NCBI RefSeq assembly: GCF_022179225.1
Contig: NZ_BPQL01000061.1
Coordinates: forward strand, 1 to 50,625
Direction: 5' to 3'
Source: Methylobacterium goesingense
Lineage (GTDB): Bacteria; Pseudomonadota; Alphaproteobacteria; Rhizobiales; Beijerinckiaceae
DNA length: 50,625 nucleotides
Numbering within the stretch: the stretch's first letter is position 1; each line of letters opens with the position of its first letter. The notes under the pieces were generated by a model that worked only from the letters and a program-made list of their open reading frames with translations, made no database searches and had not been told where the DNA came from. Below are positions 1 through 8,338 of this stretch, in pieces. The position numbers and the translations under genes are program-made.

Positions 1-1304
1 TCGTCGAGGAAGCCGCCGCCCGGGCCCAACGTCGCCGTCAGGATCGCGTTGGCCTCCTCCAGGCTCAGAGTCGGGAACGCGGCGGTGAGGAGATGCCCGG
101 CCTCGGGCGCCACTTGGTTCACGTCCGCGACCTGACCGGCGCGCTCGAGGTGAACGACGGGCAGGCCGTAGGTCTGCGTCGCCGCGTAGAGGGCGGCGTT
201 GGCGGCCGGATCCCGGAAGCGACCACCGTCGCCGGCCGCGCAGGCCGCGACCGTCTCGCCGCACGCCTCCCGCAGGAACGCCGTCAGGTCGGCGCGGGCG
301 GCTTTCAGGGCCGCCGGGTAATCCGCGAGGGCCACGGCCGCATCGGTGGCGTGGCTCATCTCGTTGACCACCGCCGGGTTGCGCCGGACCTGACCCACGT
401 AAGCGGGATCGTTGGCGAGGAGGTGCGCCACCGCGTGCAGGGCGACCGCCCGGCCGCCCAGCACGTCCATCGCGTAATGCGCCCCGACGACGATGCGGTT
501 GCTGCCGTATTCGGCTGCCCGAGCGATCATCTGCTGGTAACGCTCCGGCACCAAGATCGCGAGAATCAGGGATTCCGTGTAGCCGTAGGTGGTGTGGCCG
601 CTCGGGTAGGAGGGGCTGTCGGTCAGGCTCTGGCCCGGCCCCCGCAGCCAGTCCAGGCTGTGGGAGGGACGGCCGAAATAGTCGTATCCCCGATAGGCGA
701 ACAGCTGCGGCAGCGTCTGGAACGGGCGGGCGTTGCCGTAGACGTCGGACCCCGGCGTTCCCGCCGGCCGCTCGTAGGCTTTGCCGAAGATGTCGGGGGT
801 GCCGCCCCGCTCCGTCAGGATGGCGGCGGCGTCCGCCGAGACCGGCGTCTTGCCGTCCCGGGTCGCGTTGGCGAAGAAATACTTGCCGGCGTTCGAGTCG
901 GACTTGGCGACGTTGTTGGTGTAGCCGATGAGGTCGGCGACGGACTGCGCGACGTTCGTAAAGCTGTCGTGGGCGGTGTAGCGGGCCTTGGCCTGATAGA
1001 GTTCGCCGAGGCGGCTGCCGAGGCCGTCGGCGAGTTCCGTCGCGTTCCCGTCCGTGATGAAGGCGTCGCGCAGGGCAAGCTGGCGCTGCTCGGCGAGCGA
1101 CAGCAGGAAGGCCGGCTGCCCCCAGCCGGACTGGATCTCGCCCGTGACCCTGAGATTCGCCTCGAGGGCGGCCCGCCCCTCCGCGCTGCGGGCGAGCGCG
1201 CTCACGGGGGCGAGGCCCCGCAGGCCGGTGAGGTTTGGGGCCGATTGCGCGGAAGCTTGAACGGGGGCAAGCAGGCAGAGGGCGAGCGCCCAGACTCTCG
1301 GCAT
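1..1304 (-). CDS. PAP2-family (class A non-specific) acid phosphatase, secreted, C-terminus cut by window edge
   Basis: Periplasmic phosphomonoesterase of the PAP2/vanadium haloperoxidase fold. The N-terminus is a signal peptide (MPRVWALALCLLAPVQASAQ) with cleavage after about residue 20. The phosphatase motifs are PSGH at about residues 234-237 and, further on, Arg270, His276 and Asp280 in an R-x5-H-x3-D arrangement (VVGAHYAMD), matching the second and third PAP2 signature blocks. I chose the start at 1304 because a GGAAAGG ribosome binding site lies just upstream and the signal peptide begins there; an in-frame ATG at 1331 would add nine residues ahead of the signal. 434 codons are visible before the window ends, still open. 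It is longer than the classic ~250-residue class A enzymes, so it belongs to the long bacterial PAP2 type. Substrate cannot be told from sequence. Confidence 0.85.
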   Translation of the reverse strand, partial: MPRVWALALCLLAPVQASAQSAPNLTGLRGLAPVSALARSAEGRAALEANLRVTGEIQSGWGQPAFLLSLAEQRQLALRDAFITDGNATELADGLGSRLGELYQAKARYTAHDSFTNVAQSVADLIGYTNNVAKSDSNAGKYFFANATRDGKTPVSADAAAILTERGGTPDIFGKAYERPAGTPGSDVYGNARPFQTLPQLFAYRGYDYFGRPSHSLDWLRGPGQSLTDSPSYPSGHTTYGYTESLILAILVPERYQQMIARAAEYGSNRIVVGAHYAMDVLGGRAVALHAVAHLLANDPAYVGQVRRNPAVVNEMSHATDAAVALADYPAALKAARADLTAFLREACGETVAACAAGDGGRFRDPAANAALYAATQTYGLPVVHLERAGQVADVNQVAPEAGHLLTAAFPTLSLEEANAILTATLGPGGGFLD

Positions 1305-1402
1305 CTCGGACCTTTCCGCATCTCGGGGCATGGCGCGCCTTTCGGTGATCGCCACGTGGTAGCGCGGGCCGAAGCTGGATGCCAACCGGGTTCCGGGCTT
1401 GC

Positions 1403-1885
1403 TTATCGGGGCAGGCGCAGGAGCCGCGGCCGCCAGATCCCCAGGACGACGTTGGCGGTCGCCACCGCGAGCAGCACCCAGAGCGTGTTGCGCTCCGCCC
1501 CGAGGGTCTCCGCGAGGGTCGCGGGATCGACGCGCCCCGCCAGCGCCAGGGCGCTCTGCTCTGCCTCCTGGCGCATCGGACCCTGCACGTAGACGAGCAC
1601 GCCCTCGAACATCAGCACCCCGGTGGCGAGCTTCAGCCAGGCCCATCCCGCCTGGAGGAGGCCGCGATTCAGGGTCATGGCGAGGAGGCCGGAGACCAGC
1701 GTCAGCGCGAGGCTCGGCAGCACGATCCAAGTGGCGACCGCGCCCATAGCGCCCCGCGCTGCGGCGTAACCGCCGAGGGCACTTGGGGGCGGTGCCACGC
1801 CGAGCATGACCACGAGGGCCGCCATCGCGCCCATCAATCCGGTCGCCCCCATCGTGTGGAGGAACTTCATCAGGCGTCGCCGCAC
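1403..1885 (-). CDS. Small four-helix integral membrane protein (DUF2269-like)
   Basis: 160-residue protein with about four hydrophobic segments (roughly residues 12-35, 45-70, 80-100 and 132-150) and a basic C-terminal tail, so an inner-membrane protein. The general look (KFLHTMGATG start, paired helices, short loop with acidic residues) resembles small uncharacterised membrane families such as DUF2269 or CopD-like proteins, but I cannot assign a function. The start is GTG at 1885, supported by a GGGAGG sequence eight bases upstream; an ATG at 1870 is the alternative. It reads in the same direction as the phosphatase gene, 98 bp away. Confidence 0.7.
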   Translation of the reverse strand: MRRRLMKFLHTMGATGLMGAMAALVVMLGVAPPPSALGGYAAARGAMGAVATWIVLPSLALTLVSGLLAMTLNRGLLQAGWAWLKLATGVLMFEGVLVYVQGPMRQEAEQSALALAGRVDPATLAETLGAERNTLWVLLAVATANVVLGIWRPRLLRLPR

Positions 1886-2040
1886 GCGTCTGCCTCCCCT
1901 CGGGACCGGCCGATCCTACGCGAGAAGGCCGGCGCGGCGGTAGCGGGCACGCATCGCCACGAAACCGGCCGCGCCCCGGCCCCTCCGGTCCGACACCGGT
2001 TTCATCGCCATTTGGACCCGAGACCGGAGGTTCCGGTGCC

Positions 2041-2784
2041 TCAGTGCAGCAGGCCGGGGAGCGCAAGGGCGGTCGTGGTCAGGCCGATGGCGGCCAGCAG
2101 CGCCAGGACGAGGGAGCGGAATCGGCGCTGGTCGATCTTGGCGAACAGCGACAATCCGACGAGCACGCTGACCAGCACGATGGGGAGCCCGAGGGCGAGG
2201 TCGCCCATCAGCTCGGGTGGGAACGGGTTGAACACCGCCAGGATCGCCAGAGACCAGACCTGCAGGACCAGGGTGAAGCTCTGGTAGACCGCCCGCTGCA
2301 TGCGCGGCTCCCAGCCACGTACCAGGCTCCAGGCGGTGGGCAGCGCGCCCGACAGGCCCGCGATGCCCCCCAGGATACCGCCGAGGAAGCCGACGGCGCC
2401 GTCGCTCCAGGCGTTGCCGAAAGACACCCGGTAGTCGCTACGCAGCAGCGCGACCAATGCGCTGTAAAGGATCAGGAACACCCCGATCATCACCTTCACC
2501 ACCTCCGGGTTGAGGTCCTTGAGGAGGTAGATCCCGATCGGCGCGCCGAGCAGGCCGGGGCCGATCATCGCCAGGGCGGTGGCCCGCGGCGGCAGAGTCC
2601 GCAGGCGCATCACGGAGAGGACCTGCGAGAGGATACTGCATGTGAGAACCAGTGCCGTCGCCTCGATGGGCGCCCGGATCGACAGCAAGGTGCCGGAGGC
2701 CACCAGCGCGAAGGCAAAGCCCGTCAGGCCCGAGATGAGACCGGCGCAGCTCAGGCACAGGACGATCTGGAGAGTCTCGTTCAC
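2041..2784 (-). CDS. TauE/SafE-family sulfite exporter of the sulfolactate cluster
   Basis: 247-residue polytopic inner-membrane protein with about eight hydrophobic segments and the TauE/SafE duplicated architecture (N-terminal GLISGLTGFAFALVASG block, central GFLGGILGGIAGLSG block). Members next to desulfonation genes export the sulfite released inside the cell. Here it is divergent from suyAB and shares their promoter region and palindromic operator, so sulfite efflux is the natural role (inference from context). Export is needed because the sulfite dehydrogenase encoded further along carries a Tat signal and acts in the periplasm. The GTG start at 2784 has an AGGA ribosome binding site seven bases upstream. 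Confidence 0.85.
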   Translation of the reverse strand: MNETLQIVLCLSCAGLISGLTGFAFALVASGTLLSIRAPIEATALVLTCSILSQVLSVMRLRTLPPRATALAMIGPGLLGAPIGIYLLKDLNPEVVKVMIGVFLILYSALVALLRSDYRVSFGNAWSDGAVGFLGGILGGIAGLSGALPTAWSLVRGWEPRMQRAVYQSFTLVLQVWSLAILAVFNPFPPELMGDLALGLPIVLVSVLVGLSLFAKIDQRRFRSLVLALLAAIGLTTTALALPGLLH

Positions 2785-2855
2785 GGGGCGTCCTGGTCTC
2801 CGGGGACTCGGGAACGGTTCGAGCCGCGCCGGGGTGCGATGCCCGGACGTCCTTG

Positions 2856-2867
2856 TCTTATATAAGA
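2856..2867. promoter_or_regulatory. Palindromic operator copy 1, upstream of the sulfite exporter
   Basis: Perfect 12-bp palindrome TCTTATATAAGA, 71 bp before the exporter start. Read on the minus strand, it shares the 14-mer ATCTTATATAAGAC with the copy in front of suyA. The two copies therefore each point toward the gene they precede, centres 151 bp apart. AT-rich dyads of this kind suit a GntR/HutC-type dimer, and the only such regulator in the cluster is at 8339-9067. Binding is inferred. Confidence 0.65.
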
Positions 2868-2985
2868 TTCATGACCGATCAAGGGATGAAGGCGGAGGGA
2901 CTTGAGAACCAAGCATCCTCGGCTCCGCACTGACGTGTTAAGCCTACGCTTGCCGCTTCGCTGAACGTCCGTCGCGTAATCCCGG

Positions 2986-3018
2986 TTGACGCCGAAAATT
3001 CTGATATCTTATATAAGA
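2986..3018 (+). promoter_or_regulatory. suyA promoter with palindromic operator copy 2 over its -10 region
   Basis: TTGACG at 2986-2991 is a good -35 box, and 17 bp on, TTATAT at 3009-3014 (or TATATA at 3010-3015) serves as -10. The -10 lies inside the second TCTTATATAAGA palindrome (3007-3018), 47 bp ahead of the suyA start. A protein on this site would block RNA polymerase, so repression relieved by a pathway intermediate is the simplest model. Confidence 0.65.
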
Positions 3019-3065
3019 CTCAGTCGCCGCAAAGAGCCGACGGCTTCACCAAGGAGGATCCCGGA

Positions 3066-3383
3066 ATGAGCAGCCACGCCGGATCGGGTGGGGGGCGGAC
3101 GAAGCCGCACCTTCTCGCCCACAGCCCGCTGGACAACGTCGCCGTCGCCGTCATCGAGGGCCTGAGCGCCGATACCGACGCCTTCGGCGTCGTCACCGAG
3201 AACGATACGACCTTCGCGGTGCATGTGCGCCACGACATCCCGATCGGTCACAAGGTGGCGCTCGCAGACCTGAAGGCGGGCGATACGGCCATCAAGTACG
3301 GTCAGGACATCGGCAAGATCATCCAGGACGTCGCCAAGGGCGAGCATGTCCACGTGCAGAACCTCAAGACGAAGCGCTGGTGA
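3066..3383 (+). CDS. suyA: (R)-sulfolactate sulfo-lyase, small (alpha) subunit
   Basis: 105-residue SAF-domain protein of the UxaA/altronate dehydratase N-terminal family. SuyA pairs with SuyB to cleave (R)-sulfolactate to pyruvate and sulfite in the cytoplasm. The fold shows as the run [20 protein letters not shown] followed by [14 protein letters not shown], where substrate- and metal-binding loops lie in this family. In altronate and galactarate dehydratases this domain is usually fused to the large domain; separate small and large genes are typical of sulfo-lyases. Assignment as Suy rather than another UxaA enzyme rests mainly on the neighbours (sulfite exporter, sulfite dehydrogenase, SlcC/ComC). 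AAGGAGG lies ideally spaced before the ATG. Confidence 0.85.
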   Translation: MSSHAGSGGGRTKPHLLAHSPLDNVAVAVIEGLSADTDAFGVVTENDTTFAVHVRHDIPIGHKVALADLKAGDTAIKYGQDIGKIIQDVAKGEHVHVQNLKTKRW

Positions 3384-3408
3384 GGTCGCGATGCCCGGAG
3401 AAACCATC

Positions 3409-4671
3409 ATGAACGCCCCCGAGACCGCCTCCCCCTTCGTCGGCGGAGCCCCCGATCAGTTCGCCACCGCGGCTCTTGGCTCCAGCCGCGCCTCCGTGGA
3501 CACAAAGGCCGCCACCTTTATGGGCTGGCGCCGCGAGAACGGCCGCGTCGGCGTGCGCAACCACGTCGTCCTCCTGCCCCTGGACGATCTCTCGAACGCC
3601 TCCTGTGAGGCGGTCGCCAACACCGTGAAGGGCACGATGGCCCTGCCCCACGCCTACGGCCGGCTGCAGTTCGGCGAGGATCTCGAGCTCCACTTCCGCA
3701 CCCTGATCGGCATTGGCTCCAACCCGAACGTCGCGGCCGTGGTGGTGATCGGCATCGAGGACCAGTGGACGAACCGGATCGTGGAGGGCATCGCCAAGAC
3801 CGGCAAGCCCGTGGTCGGGTTCGGCATCGAGGGGCACGGCGACATCGCCACCATCGCCAAAGCCAGCTACCAGGCCAAGCGCTTCGTGCAGTGGGCGACC
3901 GAGCTCTCCCGCGAGGAATGCCCGATCTCGGACCTTTGGATCTCGACGAAGTGCGGCGAGTCCGACACCACCACCGGCCTGTCCTCCTGCCCCACCGTGG
4001 GTAACCTCTACGACAAGCTGATCCCCCAGGGGATCTACGGCGTGTTTGGCGAGACCTCGGAGATCACCGGCGCCGAGCACCTCTGCCGCGAGCGCGCGGC
4101 GACGCCCGAGATCGGCGACAAGTGGTTCGCCATGTGGAAGTCCTACCAGGACGACGTCATCGAGGCGCACAAGACCGACGACCTCTCGGATTCCCAGCCG
4201 ACCAAGGGCAACATCCTCGGCGGTCTGAGCACCATCGAGGAGAAGGCCCTGGGCAACCTCGAGAAGATCGGCCACGACTGCCGGTTCATCGACGCGCTGC
4301 AGCCGGCCGAGGCCCCCGCCAAGGGACCGGGCCTGTACTACATGGACACCTCGTCGGCGGCGGCCGAGTGCGTGACCCTGATGGCGGCGGCGGGCTACGT
4401 GGTCCACACCTTCCCCACCGGCCAGGGCAACGTCATCGGTAACCCGATCGTCCCGGTGATCAAGATCACCGGCAACCCGCGCACGGTGCGGACCATGGGC
4501 GAGCACATCGACGTCGATGTCTCGGGCGTGCTCACCCGCGAGATGACGATCCCGCAGGCCGGCGACGCCCTGATCGATATGGTGGTGCGGACCGCGAACG
4601 GCCGGCTCACGGCCGCCGAATCCCTCGGCCACCGCGAGTTCGTGATGACGAAGCTGTACCGGAGCGCCTGA
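3409..4671 (+). CDS. suyB: (R)-sulfolactate sulfo-lyase, large (beta) subunit
   Basis: 420-residue UxaA C-terminal-domain protein, the catalytic partner of SuyA in desulfonation of (R)-sulfolactate. Visible family features are the opening [19 protein letters not shown], conserved cysteines in [28 protein letters not shown] and HDCRF that fit the iron-binding lyase core, and the glycine-rich [20 protein letters not shown] block near the C-terminus. The start is set at 3409 (GGAGA nine bases upstream); in-frame ATGs at 3391 and 3346 are possible, the last overlapping suyA. It is co-transcribed with suyA and followed by a hairpin before the transporter gene. Confidence 0.85.
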   Translation: MNAPETASPFVGGAPDQFATAALGSSRASVDTKAATFMGWRRENGRVGVRNHVVLLPLDDLSNASCEAVANTVKGTMALPHAYGRLQFGEDLELHFRTLIGIGSNPNVAAVVVIGIEDQWTNRIVEGIAKTGKPVVGFGIEGHGDIATIAKASYQAKRFVQWATELSREECPISDLWISTKCGESDTTTGLSSCPTVGNLYDKLIPQGIYGVFGETSEITGAEHLCRERAATPEIGDKWFAMWKSYQDDVIEAHKTDDLSDSQPTKGNILGGLSTIEEKALGNLEKIGHDCRFIDALQPAEAPAKGPGLYYMDTSSAAAECVTLMAAAGYVVHTFPTGQGNVIGNPIVPVIKITGNPRTVRTMGEHIDVDVSGVLTREMTIPQAGDALIDMVVRTANGRLTAAESLGHREFVMTKLYRSA

Positions 4672-4686
4672 CCGGCGGCCAATTCC

Positions 4687-4711
4687 GCCGCGTTCCGTGA
4701 CGGAACGCGGC
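4687..4711 (+). terminator. Hairpin between suyB and the symporter gene
   Basis: Perfect 11-bp stem (GCCGCGTTCCG / CGGAACGCGGC) with a TGA loop, 15 bases after the suyB stop. No T-tract follows, so it is more likely an attenuating or message-stabilising hairpin inside the operon than a full terminator. Confidence 0.5.
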
Positions 4712-4802
4712 GTCCCCACCCCGACGCCATCGGGGTTTTCGCGAAGGGATCCAGACCGCGCAGCGGCGCATCCCGTTCGAAGCGCGCGTGGGAGGAACGC
4801 CA

Positions 4803-6176
4803 ATGCGATTCGCGCCAATGCGATTCTTGCGATCGATCTACGGGCAGGTCCTGATCGGCATCGCCCTCGGCATCGTCGTGGGCGTGCTGTTTCCGGATTT
4901 CGCCGTCGGCCTGAAGATCCTCGGCGACATGTTCATCAACCTGATCAAGATGGTCGTCGGACCGGTGATCTTCTGCACGGTGGTGGTCGGCATCGCCCAT
5001 GTGGGCGACATGAAGAGCGTCGGCCGCATGGGCCTGAAGACGCTGGTGTATTTCGAGGTCTCGACCACGGTGGCGCTGGGCGCCGGCCTCCTCTTCGTCA
5101 ACCTGCTGCGGCCGGGCGACGGCATCAACGCCACCATCGAGAGCCTGGATGCCAAGAGCGTCTCGGCGATCGCCGGCAAGGCTCACGCCCAGAGCGTGAT
5201 GGAGATCATCGCCAACATCATCCCGCACAGCGCCGTCGACGCCTTCGCCAAGGGCGACCTCCTGCAGGTGATGTTCTTTTCCGTACTGGTCGGAATGGGG
5301 CTCGCCGCAATGGGGCCGAAGGGGCAGTTCCCCCTCAAGGTGATCCATGCCTTCGGCGATATCCTGATGAAGGTCGTGGGCATCATCATGCGCTTTGCCC
5401 CGATCGGTGCCTTCGGCGCCATGGCCTTCACCATCGGCAAGTTCGGGCTCGGCATCCTGGCCCAGTACGGGATGCTGATCCTGTCCCTCTACCTGACCTT
5501 TTTCGTGTTCATCGTGCTGTTCCTCGGCGGCGTGATGCGGTTCTACGTGGGCCTGAGCCTGTGGAAGCTGTTCCTCTACGTCCGCGAAGAGATGTTCATC
5601 CTGCTCGGCACCACCAGCACGGAATCTGTTCTGCCTCGCCTGATGGCCAAGCTCGGGGGGCTCTCGGTCGAGAAGGGCGTCACCGGCCTGGTCATGCCGG
5701 CGGGCCTGTCCTTCAACATGGACGGGTCGTGCATCTACCTCACCATGGCGATCGGTTTCATCGCCCAGGCGCTCAACATCCCGCTCACCTGGGAGCAGGA
5801 ACTCGGGATCCTGGCCATCGCGCTCGTTACCTCGAAGGGAGTCGCGGGGGTCGCGGGCGCCATCCTGTTCGTGCTCGCCGCGACGCTCCAGGCATCCCAG
5901 TTGCTGCCAGTTGCCGGCATCGCGCTCATCATCGGCGTCGACCGCATCCTGAACGAGCTGCGCTGCATCACCAACGCCATCGGCAACATGGTGGCGACCC
6001 TGGTGATCGCCCGCTGGGAGGGCAAGATCGACCTCGCCCATGCCCGCGCCGTCCTCGATGGGCGCATCCAGCCCGACCTCGACAGCCTCGATGAGCCGGA
6101 TGAGGCGATCGATGACCCCGCCCCCGCGAGTCAGGCCCGCCACCGGGCGATGCCCGCGGTGATCCCGGCTACCTGA
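4803..6176 (+). CDS. DctA-like dicarboxylate/cation symporter, candidate sulfolactate importer
   Basis: 457-residue member of the DAACS (DctA/GltP) family, an inner-membrane Na+ or H+ coupled carrier for C4-dicarboxylates. Family signatures are present in order: N-terminal GQVLIGIALGIVVGVLFPDF, the LIKMVVGPVIFCTVVVGI helix, the serine-rich hairpin region GTTSTESVLPRLM, the SFNMDGSCIYLTMA motif, and TSKGVAGVAGA followed by GVDRILNELRCITNAIGN. It sits between suyB and slcC in the same direction. 3-Sulfolactate is a C3 acid with two negative groups and resembles malate, so it is a plausible substrate; known sulfolactate clusters often use TRAP-type carriers instead. The ATG at 4803 has GGAGG eight bases upstream; a GTG at 4788 is the longer alternative. 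Confidence 0.85.
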   Translation: MRFAPMRFLRSIYGQVLIGIALGIVVGVLFPDFAVGLKILGDMFINLIKMVVGPVIFCTVVVGIAHVGDMKSVGRMGLKTLVYFEVSTTVALGAGLLFVNLLRPGDGINATIESLDAKSVSAIAGKAHAQSVMEIIANIIPHSAVDAFAKGDLLQVMFFSVLVGMGLAAMGPKGQFPLKVIHAFGDILMKVVGIIMRFAPIGAFGAMAFTIGKFGLGILAQYGMLILSLYLTFFVFIVLFLGGVMRFYVGLSLWKLFLYVREEMFILLGTTSTESVLPRLMAKLGGLSVEKGVTGLVMPAGLSFNMDGSCIYLTMAIGFIAQALNIPLTWEQELGILAIALVTSKGVAGVAGAILFVLAATLQASQLLPVAGIALIIGVDRILNELRCITNAIGNMVATLVIARWEGKIDLAHARAVLDGRIQPDLDSLDEPDEAIDDPAPASQARHRAMPAVIPAT

Positions 6177-6210
6177 CGAATCGCATCCCTCGAACCGGAG
6201 GCCCAGGGCC

Positions 6211-7182
6211 ATGCCGACATCCCCTGCCCCGCAGGGCCGTCACCCGAAAGTGGTGATCGCCGAATTCATGGACGAGGCCGCCATCGCGGCCGAGCTCGGC
6301 GGCTTCACGACGCTCTATGACCCGGCCCTGGTCGACCGGCCGGCGGACCTGCGAGCGGCGCTGGCCGACGCGGACGCCCTCGTGGTCCGCAACCGCACCC
6401 AGGTGAACGCGGCGCTCCTGGCCGCCGCCCCCGACCTCAAGGCGGTCGGGCGCCTCGGCGTCGGTCTCGACAACATCGACCTCGCGGCCTGCCGCGCCCG
6501 CGGCATCGCCGTCTACCCCGCCACTGGCGCTAACGACGTCGCGGTGGCCGAGTACGTCATCGGCACCGCGATGCTGCTCCTGCGCGGGGCCTACGGCGCT
6601 ACAGCCGCCGTGGCGGCCGGGACCTGGCCGCGCAACGCGCTGATGGGCCGGGAGATCTCGGGCAAACGCCTCGGTCTCGTCGGGTTCGGCGCCATCGCCC
6701 GCGAGACCGCGCGGCGCGCCCTCGCCCTCGGGATGCGGGTCTCGGCTCACGACCCCTTCCTGCCGGCCGACGACCCGGCCTGGCGGCTGGAGTGCGGTCC
6801 GGTCGATCGCGCCGACCTCGCGACACTCATCGCCGGCAGCGACGTCCTTTCCCTGCACGTACCGCTGACGGACGAGACGAAGGGGATGATCGACGCGGGC
6901 GCCATCGCGCGGATGCCGGCCGGGGCGGTGCTGATCAACGCTGCGCGGGGCGAGGTGGTCGATGGCGCAGCCGTGGCCGAGGCCTTGCGCGCCGGGCATC
7001 TCGGCGGCGCCGCCCTCGACGTCTTCCCGCAGGAACCCCTCGACGCCGCTGCTGGCGCGGCCTACCGCGACCTGCCTAACCTTGTTCTGACGCCGCACAT
7101 CGCCGGGGTGACCCAGGAATCGAACGTGCGCGTGTCCCGCGTTACGGCCCAGGCCGTGCGCCGCCACCTCTCCGAGGGCTGA
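6211..7182 (+). CDS. slcC: (S)-sulfolactate dehydrogenase, D-2-hydroxyacid dehydrogenase family
   Basis: 323-residue NAD-dependent D-isomer-specific 2-hydroxyacid dehydrogenase. SlcC oxidises (S)-sulfolactate to 3-sulfopyruvate, which ComC reduces to the (R) enantiomer used by SuyAB. Visible motifs: dinucleotide-binding GFGAIA near residue 155, the catalytic Arg in INAARGEVVD, Glu in DVFPQEP, and His in TPHIAGVTQE. Length is normal. The name depends on context, since this family also includes phosphoglycerate dehydrogenases, but pairing with a comC-type gene 5 bp downstream and suyAB upstream matches known sulfolactate clusters. GGAG upstream supports the start at 6211. Confidence 0.82.
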   Translation: MPTSPAPQGRHPKVVIAEFMDEAAIAAELGGFTTLYDPALVDRPADLRAALADADALVVRNRTQVNAALLAAAPDLKAVGRLGVGLDNIDLAACRARGIAVYPATGANDVAVAEYVIGTAMLLLRGAYGATAAVAAGTWPRNALMGREISGKRLGLVGFGAIARETARRALALGMRVSAHDPFLPADDPAWRLECGPVDRADLATLIAGSDVLSLHVPLTDETKGMIDAGAIARMPAGAVLINAARGEVVDGAAVAEALRAGHLGGAALDVFPQEPLDAAAGAAYRDLPNLVLTPHIAGVTQESNVRVSRVTAQAVRRHLSEG

Positions 7183-7187
7183 ACCCC

Positions 7188-8177
7188 ATGACCACCCTGA
7201 GCCTCGCCGCCGCCCACGCCCTCGTCAGCGAGGCCCTGGTCCGTTGCGGAACGCGCGCGCCGGCCGCCGAAAGCGTCGCCCGCGCCCTGGTCGGGGCCGA
7301 GGCCGACGGGCTCAAGGGTCACGGGCTCTCGCGGGTGGCCTCCTATGCGGCCCAGGTCCGGGCCGGCAAGGTGGTGGGCGACGCCGCCGTCGCGGTGAGC
7401 CGGCCCCGGCCCGGGCTGCTGGCTGTCGACGCCGCCCACGGCTTTGCCTATCCGGCCCTTGACGCGGTGGTGGAGCAGCTTCCGGCCCTCGTCCGAGAGC
7501 AGGGCGTCGCGGCGGCCGGCATCCGGCGCTCGCACCATTGCGGCGCGGCCGGACGCCCGGTCGAGGCCCTGGCGGAGGCCGGACTGGTGGCGATCCTGCT
7601 GGCCAACACCCCCGCCGCCATGGCGCCCTGGGGCGGCTCGCGGGCGGTGTTCGGCACGAACCCTCTCGCCTTCGCCTGCCCCCTGCCCGGCCGCGCACCC
7701 ATCGTGGTCGACCTGTCCCTCTCGAAGGTGGCGCGCGGCGCGATCATGGCCGCTCGCCAACGCGGCGAAGCCATCCCCGACGGTTGGGCCCTCGACGCCG
7801 CCGGGCAGCCGACCACCGATGCGGGCGCGGCCCTCAAGGGCACCATGGTGCCGCTCGGCGACGCCAAGGGTACCGCGCTGGCCCTGATGGTGGAACTCCT
7901 CGCCGCCGGCCTGACCGGCGGGCGCTTCGCCGGCGAAGCGAGCTCGTTCCTCGACGCGCAGGGCGATCCGCCGGGGACGGGGCAACTCGTCATCGCCCTC
8001 GCGGCGGATGCCTTCGGCCCCGGGGCACTGGCCAGGTTCGCGGACCTCGCCGGATCCATCGAGGAACAGGACGGGGCCCGCCTGCCCGGTGCGCGCCGCC
8101 TCGCCCTCCGGGCCAAGGCTGAGGCGGAGGGTCTCAGCGTCCCGGACGCCCTCGTGGCCGAGATCGCGGCGCTCTGA
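7188..8177 (+). CDS. comC: (R)-sulfolactate dehydrogenase (ComC), malate/L-lactate dehydrogenase family
   Basis: 329-residue Ldh_2-family NAD(P)H oxidoreductase, unrelated in fold to SlcC. ComC was first described in coenzyme M synthesis; in bacterial sulfolactate degradation it reduces sulfopyruvate to (R)-sulfolactate. Family marks include the substrate-binding RRSHHCGAAGR segment with the conserved His, the glycine-rich GTNPLAFACPLPG block, and GDAKGTALALMVELLAAGL toward the C-terminus. It starts 5 bp after slcC (GAGGG ribosome binding site inside the slcC end), so the two are translationally linked and work as an epimerising pair. A generic malate or ureidoglycolate dehydrogenase is the alternative if context is ignored. 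Confidence 0.82.
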   Translation: MTTLSLAAAHALVSEALVRCGTRAPAAESVARALVGAEADGLKGHGLSRVASYAAQVRAGKVVGDAAVAVSRPRPGLLAVDAAHGFAYPALDAVVEQLPALVREQGVAAAGIRRSHHCGAAGRPVEALAEAGLVAILLANTPAAMAPWGGSRAVFGTNPLAFACPLPGRAPIVVDLSLSKVARGAIMAARQRGEAIPDGWALDAAGQPTTDAGAALKGTMVPLGDAKGTALALMVELLAAGLTGGRFAGEASSFLDAQGDPPGTGQLVIALAADAFGPGALARFADLAGSIEEQDGARLPGARRLALRAKAEAEGLSVPDALVAEIAAL

Positions 8178-8338
8178 CAATGCGGACCGCCCTTCCGAAC
8201 GGAACCCGCCCCCGGCCGCCGGCCCTGCGGATCGACCGATTGCCCGGAGCCAAGCACGGCCTTATCGATGATCGGGACACCGTGCTGGGAAACCTCTCCT
8301 TTCCTCCTCCCACGCCCGGAGAGCAGCGGCGCACCGAC

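Noticed and set aside
93..1592. 499-residue plus-strand open frame over the phosphatase region
   Set aside because: Arg/Gly-rich translation with no domain. The minus strand here encodes the PAP2 phosphatase with signal peptide and intact motifs; the frame is an antisense shadow of high-GC codon bias.
3066..8177. Altronate or galactarate degradation operon (UxaA-family genes)
   Set aside because: Those pathways would have uronate isomerases or kinases nearby. The neighbours here are sulfite export and oxidation genes and a SlcC/ComC pair.
8180..8338. N-terminal extension of the GntR regulator
   Set aside because: In frame, but the 53 residues are Pro/Arg-rich without resemblance to GntR proteins, and the known domain begins a few residues after the ATG at 8339.
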